Assembly: GCF_907177275.1 (NCBI RefSeq)
Contig: NZ_CAJSLV010000092.1
Coordinates: forward strand, 124,001-188,000
Length of the DNA: 64,000 bases
Reading direction: 5' to 3'
Source: Actinacidiphila cocklensis
Lineage (GTDB): Bacteria; Actinomycetota; Actinomycetes; Streptomycetales; Streptomycetaceae
Part shown: positions 57,547-64,000 of the stretch, in pieces
Layout of the letters: each line of letters opens with the position of its first letter
Position numbering within the stretch: the first letter of the stretch is position 1
Notes under the pieces: model-generated
What the model was told of the DNA's origin: nothing
The model's database searches: none
Seen by the model: only the letters and a program-made list of their open reading frames with translations
Made by a program: the position numbers and the translations under genes

Positions 57547-60500
57547 TCAGAACGTTCCGATGAAGTTGCCCTGTGCGTCGAAGAGGTAATGGACCTTTTT
57601 TCCTCCGGTCACCTTGACGTCCGGGCGGACGATACGGACCCTACCGGAGTGGTCGACGGTCTCCTGCCAGATGCGGGTGGAGTCCGTCGCCGGGTCCCAT
57701 TCGCGCACCACTCGCCGACCGAGCATCTCACCAGGTGTTTTCGCCTCCGCGACCAGACCGTAGAACCGGATGCGCCCGTCCTGGAGTTCTCGGATGCCCC
57801 CCTTTCCGTATTTCTGCGCCTGCTGGAGGTAGCGCAACTGCTTCGCGTAGTTCGCGGCGTTGCCCGGACCGGCGGGATCGCATGAGAGTCCGAGCGGATC
57901 GGCCCAGAGCAGCGGATTGGGAGCGTATGCATGGTGGTTGGGTGCCGCATCCAGGCCCAGCGGGTCCGGTGAGACGTAACTGGCCGTGGTCGGATCGTAG
58001 AAGCGGTGCAGGTTGTAGTGGAGCGCCGTCTCGCCGTCCCGGTACTGGCCCTGGAAGCGCAGAGGGCAGTCCTCTGGCCCGGAGCCGCTGCCTGCGCCCC
58101 ACAGGGTGGTGCGCAGCCGCCACACCACGACCCCCGACTCGTCGAGGAGTTCGGTGGGGGCGCCCGCGATGTCGGTGACGATCGCGTAGAAGCGCAGGTC
58201 GTATTCGTCCTGCGTGGTGAGCTGGGCCAGCGGCCGGTGGCTCTCCTGCGCGTACTCCCAGGTCCTGTGCCGTGGTCCGCTGCTCTCCTCGGCAAGCCGT
58301 GTGCCGTCCCAGGTGAATTCGGTGCGCTCCAGCACCTGGCCGGCGTCTCCCATTCGCTCCTTCGCGATACGCCGCCCCAAGGGGTCGTAGCGGTAGCGCC
58401 AGAGGCTGCCGTCAGGGGTGGAGACGCCGACAAGCCGATCTTCGGCGTCCCAGGTGTACGTCCACGTCCTGCGCCGGCCGTTGAGCAACCGGTGGTCGTG
58501 CCGGATCAGCCGCCCTTGGCCGTCGTACGCGTACTGGTGGCGTCTGGCCGCGTGCACGAGCGTGCCCCGCGCGGAATGGGCGTTCTCGTCGTCCTTATCG
58601 CCGGTGAACGCCGATCGCACCACGTTGCCGACAGCGTCGTAGGCGTACGACTCCTGCCAGTCGGCGGCGTTGACGGCTGTCACACGGTCGGTCGCGTCGA
58701 GAGTGAACCGTCGGCTGCCGGTGTGAAGATCGGCGATCTCCCGTACGGCGCCGCTGCCGCTGTACGCGTAGCGTCGACGCAGGACCGCCGAGCCGTCCGA
58801 CGAGGGCCGGGCGCTCACCTCCAGGTCTGTCAGCCGGCCGATCGCGTCCCAGCCCTGCCTGATCGCGACGGCGGCGCCGAGACGGCGCACCGTCTCCTGG
58901 CCTGCCGCGTCGTACTCGAAGCCGAGGGTGCCCGCGCCGCTGTCGAGCGCGACGGCGCGTCCTGCGATGTCGTAGGTCCATACCGAAACGGCGCCGGACG
59001 GCGTGCGGCGTTCGACGCGCCTGCCCGTGGCGTCGTACGTATTGCTGATGGCACGGTCTCCGGTCTCCTCGCGCAGCACGCGGCCCAGCGGGTCCCGCTC
59101 GATGCGGACAGCGGTGTGCTCGTTCGCGGCCCGGACGATGTGGCCGGACGGCGAGTACGTGAACGTGGAGACGGTCCTGTCCGCCGCGCGCTGCTCCACG
59201 ACGCGGCCGAGGAGATCGCGGACGAACTCCAGGCGCTGGCGCGCACCGTTGACGCGCCCGGTCAGCTGACCCGCGGCATCGTGCTCATAGGTGAGGAGCC
59301 GGCCGTTGAAGTCGGTTTCCGCGGTCAGCCGCCCGGCGGGGTCGAACTCGTAGCGCCATTGCAGACCTTGGGGATTGGTGACGGTCGTCAGGCGCAACTC
59401 GGTGTCGTAGCCGAAGTCGTAGCGGGTCCCGTCGGGATCGACGCGGGAGACCGGGAGACCGAAGGGGCCGTAGACGTACGACGTCGTGGCGCCTGAAGAG
59501 CCGGTCTGGGCGAGGAGGTTGCCCTCCGCGTCCCATTCCCATGACTCCGTCTCCTGGCCGGCTGTGGTTCGGGACGCGAGAAGTCCCTCTGCCGTCCATC
59601 GTTGTTCGGTGCGGACGGACAAGGGGTCGGTCGTCGCCACGACGCGGCCGAAGGCGTCACGTTCCACAGCCGTCCGCTGCCCCAGGGCGTCCGTGACGGA
59701 CACGGCCAGCCCCGCCTCGTCCGTCGCTATGTGCTCGGTGGCACCGAGGGGGTCGGTGACGGAAAGGGGTGCGCCGGCGGAGTCGTAGGTGTAACTCGTC
59801 ACGGCTCCCGAGGGGTCGGTGAGGGACGCCAGGTTGCCGCGCTCGTCGTAGGTGTGCCGCCAGACGCCGCCGCCCGGACCGGTGACGGCGAGAGGCTGTC
59901 CCCAGGAGTTGTAGGTGGCTGTCGCGGACGTGCCGTCCGGCTGGGTGATGACCGAGGGCTGCGTGTGCGAAGGGCCGTCGTAGCCGAAATGCGTCGCCCT
60001 GCCCAGCGGGTCGATGATCGCCGTGAGCCGGTTTTCAGCGTCCCACTGCCGGGTGGTGGTGTGGCCGAGCGGATCGGTCTCGGCGATGAGGCGGTAGGCG
60101 GTGTTGTGGGTGTAGGTGTGCTGGTGGCCGAGCGAGTCGGTGAAGGTGGTGGTGCGGGTGGCGTCGTCGTAGCCGAGAGTGCTGTTCAGGTGGCCGTCGG
60201 CCCCGTGCGTGGCGACGCAGCGGCCGCGGGAGTCGTACGCGTAGTGGTAGGCGGTGTCGTTGCGGTCGGACCAGGACGTGATGCGGCCGGCCTGGTCGTA
60301 GGTGAACCGATAAGGAAGACCGTCCGAGTTGACGACCTTGCTGAGATGCCCGCCGGAGCCGTACCCGAAGGTGCGTACCCGGACATCGGACCGGTCGTGC
60401 CCGAGGAGGCGCAGCCCGGTGACGCGGCCCCGGGCGGTGTCGATCGCGACGTGGTATCCCCCGGAGTGGCGAATCTCGCGGGGTATGCCGGCGTCGTCAT

Positions 60501-62202
60501 AGGTGATCGCGTAGTTGTTGCCGTTGCGGTCGCTGACGTCGGTGAGGGGCAGCAGCATCGGGCCGCGAGCCGGCGTCGGGGCGCCTGGCCCGGCGCTGAA
60601 GCGGAGGGTATGGCCGGTGTCCGTGTTGGTGATGCGGAGGAGGCCGCCGGGGGCGCCGTCCCATTCCAGCGGCCAGCGGGGTCCCGCGACCGGCAGAACG
60701 GGCACGTGCGGCTCCGGCACCGGGTAGAGCAGGAGGGCGCCGTCGTCGGTGACGAACACCGCGCCTCGTTCGTCGAGTTCGAGGCGCTGGTCGAGGGTGG
60801 AGGCCCAGGAGGGGCCGAAGAGGCGTCCGGTGCGGTAGGAGGACAGGTGGGTGCGTTCGAGGACGAGGGGGAGGGTCCCTGGGAGGGTGACGTCGGTCTG
60901 GGTGAGGATCACGTCACCGGTGGCGACGTCGATCGGGTCGCCCACGCAGTCCTTCGCGCCCTTGCGGATGCCGGCCTTGAGCGGGTCTTCGGCGGCAGCG
61001 CGTGCCCCGTTCTTGGCGGCTTGCTCTGCGGCGCCTTTGGCGGCGTCTTCGGCTGCGGTTTTGCCGGCGGCGCTGCCGCCGTCGGTGGCGATGGCCAGGA
61101 GGATGTTGCCGATGAGGCGTCCGCTTGCTTCGGAGCCGTCGGAGCCCCAGCCGGTGCCGAGGATGATGCCGGGGAGGCGTTCGGGGTGCTGGGTCATGTC
61201 GGCCAGGCCGGCGGCGGTGGCGTTGAGGTGGGTGAGGTACTGGGCGGGGTGGGTGAGGTTGTAGGGGTCGGTCGGGTTCAGGCCGCGGGCGAACTTGTTC
61301 AGGTCGGTGAGTGAGCGGACGAGGCCGCCGGCGAAGTGCTCGCCTGCGATGGGGAGGGCTTTGCCGACGTCGCCGAGGTCGTTCTGCATCCGGTCGGTGA
61401 AGTCCGGTTTCGGCGGGGCGAGTTTGGTTGCCTCGCGGACCTTGGCCTCGGCTGTGGCGGCGGCGCTGTCGCGTTGCCTGCGTGCCGCGTCGAGGGTGTG
61501 CTTCGCGGCCTGCTTGTCCTTGGCGCCGGGGTCGGTGAAGTCCGCCGGCTTGACGGGTTCGGTGCCGGGGTCTTTGCCGTTGTCGACCTTGTCGTTGTAG
61601 GCCTTGACGTCGTCGTGGTACTGGTCGACGGCCGAGTTGTACGCATCCGCCGCCGCCTTGCGCTTGGCCTGGCCCTGCTTCCACAGCCGGACCGCCTCCC
61701 TGGCCTGGCCCAATGCCCAGTCGACGGTGTCGGCGTACGTCAGCAGGGCGGAGGCGGCATCGTGGCAAGCGGTGGCGGCATGAGCCCACTTGGGCGGCTG
61801 GGTCTTGAACCTGGCCCGGAACGCCTCGGCGCCCAGGCCGTCCCAGTCGCCGGGGTCGAGATGGGCCAGGCCGGTGTGGCCTGTCTCGAACGCTTTGGAC
61901 AACGTCGCGAGGTGGAGGGCGACTTCCTGGATCTTCCCCGAGTCGCCGTGCAGCAGTTCCTTGGGGTCGTCGGTCTGCCCGAGCTGTTGCTCGGCGACGT
62001 GTGCGCCGAGGTGGTCGGCGACGGCGTCGCCGTGGTCCTCGACCCAGTCGGCTGCGTCATCGAGCCCGACATGTTCCAACCCGTCGCCGACGATATGGGC
62101 GCCGTCGTCGATGATCTCGCCGGCCTTCTTCTTGACCTTGTCGACGCCGTGCTCGATGCCGTCCCCGACGCTGTTGACGGCTTTCCGAAGGCTGAACCCC
62201 AT
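57547..62202 (-). CDS. Rhs polymorphic toxin (WXG-like N-terminus, RHS shell, variable toxin tip)
   Basis: 1551 residues from ATG at 62202; GTG at 62211 is possible. Residues 1-230 are helical and WXG100/LXG-like (DPGDWDGLGAEAFRARFKTQ), suggesting export by a type VII-related route. The DUF6531 start is CVGDPIDVATGDVILTQTDV near 425. About twenty YD repeats follow (YDPLGRRIAKE, YDGQGRLIRHD). The core end is FQGQYRDGETALHYN, then SPDPLGLDAAPN and WADPLGLSC. The tip of about 110 residues (YGKGGIRELQDGRIRFYGLV, GRRVVREWDPATDSTRIWQE, DHSGRVRIVRPDVK, then a VHYLFDAQGNFIGTF end) is of an RNase-like but unassigned kind. The immunity gene follows. Confidence 0.9.
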   Translation of the reverse strand: MGFSLRKAVNSVGDGIEHGVDKVKKKAGEIIDDGAHIVGDGLEHVGLDDAADWVEDHGDAVADHLGAHVAEQQLGQTDDPKELLHGDSGKIQEVALHLATLSKAFETGHTGLAHLDPGDWDGLGAEAFRARFKTQPPKWAHAATACHDAASALLTYADTVDWALGQAREAVRLWKQGQAKRKAAADAYNSAVDQYHDDVKAYNDKVDNGKDPGTEPVKPADFTDPGAKDKQAAKHTLDAARRQRDSAAATAEAKVREATKLAPPKPDFTDRMQNDLGDVGKALPIAGEHFAGGLVRSLTDLNKFARGLNPTDPYNLTHPAQYLTHLNATAAGLADMTQHPERLPGIILGTGWGSDGSEASGRLIGNILLAIATDGGSAAGKTAAEDAAKGAAEQAAKNGARAAAEDPLKAGIRKGAKDCVGDPIDVATGDVILTQTDVTLPGTLPLVLERTHLSSYRTGRLFGPSWASTLDQRLELDERGAVFVTDDGALLLYPVPEPHVPVLPVAGPRWPLEWDGAPGGLLRITNTDTGHTLRFSAGPGAPTPARGPMLLPLTDVSDRNGNNYAITYDDAGIPREIRHSGGYHVAIDTARGRVTGLRLLGHDRSDVRVRTFGYGSGGHLSKVVNSDGLPYRFTYDQAGRITSWSDRNDTAYHYAYDSRGRCVATHGADGHLNSTLGYDDATRTTTFTDSLGHQHTYTHNTAYRLIAETDPLGHTTTRQWDAENRLTAIIDPLGRATHFGYDGPSHTQPSVITQPDGTSATATYNSWGQPLAVTGPGGGVWRHTYDERGNLASLTDPSGAVTSYTYDSAGAPLSVTDPLGATEHIATDEAGLAVSVTDALGQRTAVERDAFGRVVATTDPLSVRTEQRWTAEGLLASRTTAGQETESWEWDAEGNLLAQTGSSGATTSYVYGPFGLPVSRVDPDGTRYDFGYDTELRLTTVTNPQGLQWRYEFDPAGRLTAETDFNGRLLTYEHDAAGQLTGRVNGARQRLEFVRDLLGRVVEQRAADRTVSTFTYSPSGHIVRAANEHTAVRIERDPLGRVLREETGDRAISNTYDATGRRVERRTPSGAVSVWTYDIAGRAVALDSGAGTLGFEYDAAGQETVRRLGAAVAIRQGWDAIGRLTDLEVSARPSSDGSAVLRRRYAYSGSGAVREIADLHTGSRRFTLDATDRVTAVNAADWQESYAYDAVGNVVRSAFTGDKDDENAHSARGTLVHAARRHQYAYDGQGRLIRHDHRLLNGRRRTWTYTWDAEDRLVGVSTPDGSLWRYRYDPLGRRIAKERMGDAGQVLERTEFTWDGTRLAEESSGPRHRTWEYAQESHRPLAQLTTQDEYDLRFYAIVTDIAGAPTELLDESGVVVWRLRTTLWGAGSGSGPEDCPLRFQGQYRDGETALHYNLHRFYDPTTASYVSPDPLGLDAAPNHHAYAPNPLLWADPLGLSCDPAGPGNAANYAKQLRYLQQAQKYGKGGIRELQDGRIRFYGLVAEAKTPGEMLGRRVVREWDPATDSTRIWQETVDHSGRVRIVRPDVKVTGGKKVHYLFDAQGNFIGTF

Positions 62203-62393
62203 CCGTCCCACCCCCCCACGGCAGTACGACAGTCACACCGAACCTAGCAACCACCGGCAGTGGAGTCATCACCGCCCGGGACGCGGATGCCTGAGCATGT
62301 CCTCGGCGCATTCTCGTTGGCCCACCCCTCCACGGGCTCAGGGCCTCATGCACGCTGCCGGGTGCCCTGAAGTTCCCATGTGGTCGGCGCCGT

Positions 62394-62448
62394 TGGTGAC
62401 CGTGGCTGACCGCGCCGTACCGCTGTGCGTGGTGTGGATGTGGTGCGG
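62394..62448 (+). repeat. Diverged direct repeat, copy B
   Basis: Second copy of the block at 57078-57122; it carries a short insertion after TGGTGACCGTG. It sits about 190 bp upstream of the Rhs start and next to the end of the PIN toxin gene. Confidence 0.7.
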
Positions 62449-62458
62449 CGGGCAAGCC

Positions 62459-62917
62459 CTACCGGTCGTGGAGGACGGTGGGCCGGGTGACGGGTACGAC
62501 GGTGAGGAGGCCGTCGAGGCCCTTGTAGTCGTCGGGGTTGGTGGTGAAGAGGGGGAGTTCTTCGGCGATGGCGATGGCGGCGATCATGAGGTCGGCGACG
62601 CGGCGGCGGGGTTTGCGTCCGGCGCCGATCACCGCGGCGCAGACTCTGCCGTATATGCGGGCGGCTTCGGTGTCGAAGGGGATGGGGTCGAACTCGTTCT
62701 CGGCGCGTTGCAGGATGTCGAGGCGCCGGCCGCGTTCCGCGTGCTCGTCGTAGTCGCTCTGCTCTTCGTTCCTGCGCACCTCGTGAGGCCCTGCGGAGAG
62801 TTCGGCGAGGGTGATGGCGCTGATCGCGACCTCTGCGGGGAGTTCCGCGGGGTCGAGCCACTTGCGCAGGATGACGATGTTGGTGTCGAGCAGGCCCTGG
62901 GCGTACTCAGCGGGCAT
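62459..62917 (-). CDS. PIN-domain (VapC-type) toxin
   Basis: 152 residues from ATG at 62917, overlapping the antitoxin stop by 11 bp. The catalytic acids are in place: GLLDTNIVI (Asp), LAELSAGP (Glu), ADLMIAAIA (Asp) and TTNPDDYKGL (Asp). It is expected to be an Mg-dependent RNase held in check by the upstream Phd-type antitoxin. In contrast to the broken PIN gene at 35262, this one looks complete. Confidence 0.92.
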   Translation of the reverse strand: MPAEYAQGLLDTNIVILRKWLDPAELPAEVAISAITLAELSAGPHEVRRNEEQSDYDEHAERGRRLDILQRAENEFDPIPFDTEAARIYGRVCAAVIGAGRKPRRRVADLMIAAIAIAEELPLFTTNPDDYKGLDGLLTVVPVTRPTVLHDR

Positions 62918-63176
62918 AGGGGTCGTCCGTCTCCTGCTCGGCGGTGGCGTCCTGGTCGGCCCGGAACGCCTCCAAGGAGACGTCCGACGCGGTGCGGGAC
63001 ATGGCGGCGAACTCCGAGCGCGGAACGAACCGCCGGCGCCTGCGCAGCGGGATCAGCTCCCCGATCTGATGCCCGTCGCGGGTGACGGTGAAGGATTGGC
63101 CGCCCTGGACGGCGTCCATGATCTCTTTGGACCGGTTGCGCAGGTCGCGCTGGGTGATCTCGGGTTGCGCTGCCAT
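62907..63176 (-). CDS. Phd/YefM-type antitoxin
   Basis: 89 residues from ATG at 63176. The N-terminal Phd/YefM fold reads EITQRDLRNRSKEIMDAVQG, then GQSFTVTRDGHQIGELIPLR; a basic patch and an acidic C-terminus (DQDATAEQETDDPY) for toxin binding follow. It should form a DNA-binding repressor of the pair. An ATG start with AGGAAT upstream fits. Confidence 0.9.
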   Translation of the reverse strand: MAAQPEITQRDLRNRSKEIMDAVQGGQSFTVTRDGHQIGELIPLRRRRRFVPRSEFAAMSRTASDVSLEAFRADQDATAEQETDDPYAR

Positions 63177-63331
63177 TCCTCCACGGTAGCACCTTGTAGC
63201 ACTGCGTGCCGCGAGCCGGTCGTAGGCGACGGGGTTCTCAAGGTCGCTCCGGGCGTGGTTGCAACCGGGAGTCTGGCGTCCGGGCGGCTTCGGGGCCGAA
63301 CTGTCAGACCCGGCGATCAGACTCGTCTCAT

Positions 63332-63580
63332 GAGTGTCAGATCGGATTTTTCTCTGGATTTGCAGTTGAAGCGTGTCCTGGATGTTGCTGTTCATCCCGA
63401 CGTTAAGGCAGTCCTCGTATCGGGCGGCACCCTGAAGGACGCCATGGTCCGCGTCGACCGGTCCTCGGAGAAGGCCGCCCTGATCCACCAGCACTCACCG
63501 CTGGAACGCCAGAGGGGGGTCGCGGCCGGGCTCGACGAACGCGTGTGCGCCGAGCGTCACGAGGCGGCCGGCGAGGCTCT
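63332..63580 (+). pseudogene. C-terminal fragment of a tyrosine-type integrase
   Basis: From about 63424 the frame reads GGTLKDAMVRVDRSSEKAAL, IHQHSPLERQRGVAAGLDE, which is the end of phage/ICE integrases (TLKDLMVRMGHSS.RAALIYQH). The His of GHSS has become Asp (VDRSS) and the active-site Tyr position is His (IHQH). The preceding 90 bp (MSVRSDFSLDLQLKRVLD...) are less GC-rich and of unknown origin. The fragment is dead and marks a former mobile element. Confidence 0.7.
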
Positions 63581-63790
63581 ATCTGGTGCGGCAGTGGTGC
63601 GGCGGCTCGCCGCCCAGGGCGGCCTCGGCGCTGATCCATGCCTGGGGGACGGACCCGGCGGCGAGGCCGAGGATGACCCCTCTCCGCGCCCGCGGGGATG
63701 GACCCGGTGCCGGCGGTAGAGCGTAGGCGTGCGTTCGCCGTCGCGGCGACCAGTGAGCCCTGTCGCTCGGCGGCACTGACGGGGAACGGC

Positions 63791-63825
63791 CGTCGGTACC
63801 ACGGCAGCTTGCCGTGGTACCGACG
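63791..63825 (-). terminator. 16-bp perfect hairpin terminator
   Basis: CGTCGGTACCACGGCA (63791-63806) and TGCCGTGGTACCGACG (63810-63825) are perfect inverted arms around a 3-nt loop, 21 bp past the stop of the minus-strand gene entering from the right edge. Confidence 0.9.
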
Positions 63826-63845
63826 TCAGCCGGTTCCCTGTCTCC

Positions 63846-64000
63846 TCAGCTTCCGGTACGTGCGCAGGACGCCTTGTTGAGAAGGAAGCGGCCCGGTGCG
63901 GACCGGTCGTCCGTGTGGGAGGCCAAATAGCCCAGGGTGATGGAGCCGCCCGGCGGGATCGCCGAGTTGTATCCGGAGTCGGACGCAGTGTAGAGGTCGC
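63846..64000 (-). CDS. 3' end of a CBM2-containing secreted protein (cut by window edge)
   Basis: 51 residues are visible, ending at a stop at 63846-63848. They read DLYTASDSGYNSAIPPGGSI, TLGYLASHTDDRSAP and GRFLLNKASC, then a short tail. This is the end of a family 2 cellulose/chitin-binding module (YNAxIPxGGS..GFxAS....PxxFxLNxxxC with the last disulfide Cys). The enzyme module, if any, lies outside the window. Confidence 0.75.
   Translation of the reverse strand, partial: DLYTASDSGYNSAIPPGGSITLGYLASHTDDRSAPGRFLLNKASCARTGS

Overview
The window is high-GC actinomycete chromosome, most likely from the Streptomycetaceae. Supporting signs are a four-gene conservon (cvnABCD), a WhiB-family protein, a MatB-like deacetylase/glycosyltransferase, a chitinase behind a DasR-type site, SigE-type sigma factors, secreted S1 proteases and abundant GTG/TTG starts. 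No rRNA, tRNA or CRISPR array was found.

Left arm (1-30 kb): ordinary Streptomyces-style chromosome. It holds a 5'-truncated LuxR-type regulator, a sigma factor flanked by a secreted and a membrane-anchored protein that share one domain, two S1 proteases, and an FMN-dependent monooxygenase behind a cysteine-rich leader peptide. A second leader peptide of the same kind lies on the opposite strand. Next come a second sigma/membrane-protein pair, a GH18 chitinase, the mat-like locus, whiB, a metallo-beta-lactamase-fold protein, a Tat-exported metallophosphatase, a Fic protein with a dyad at its start codon, a hydrolase/SDR/cupin/hydrolase run, and a TetR-MFS pair with three operator dyads.

Middle (30-38.5 kb): a complete conservon, then a worn stretch with a truncated PIN toxin, an orphan SUKH-4 immunity gene and the tail of a LuxR-type regulator, then a Ser/Thr kinase with a PQQ-type propeller.

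38.9-52.1 kb: the most notable system. It is a minus-strand RiPP operon for an azole- and dehydroamino-acid-containing peptide: an E1-like leader-binding protein, a 57-residue precursor whose core is almost only Ser and Cys, a YcaO cyclodehydratase, a SagB-type azoline oxidase, a split LanB dehydratase (glutamylation protein plus one SpaB_C-type protein), a membrane M50-type protease and an ABC exporter. Eight Cys in a 27-residue core and only one SpaB_C-type protein point to a product that is neither a standard thiopeptide nor a known goadsporin-type peptide.

52.9-64 kb: a polymorphic-toxin island. A full Rhs toxin and its immunity gene are followed by discarded Rhs pieces and a series of immunity genes (CDI-type, Imm50-like, unknown), with an IS5-type transposase tail, an integrase tail, a PIN/Phd toxin-antitoxin pair and diverged direct repeats. 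The window ends inside the 3' end of a CBM2-type secreted protein on the minus strand.
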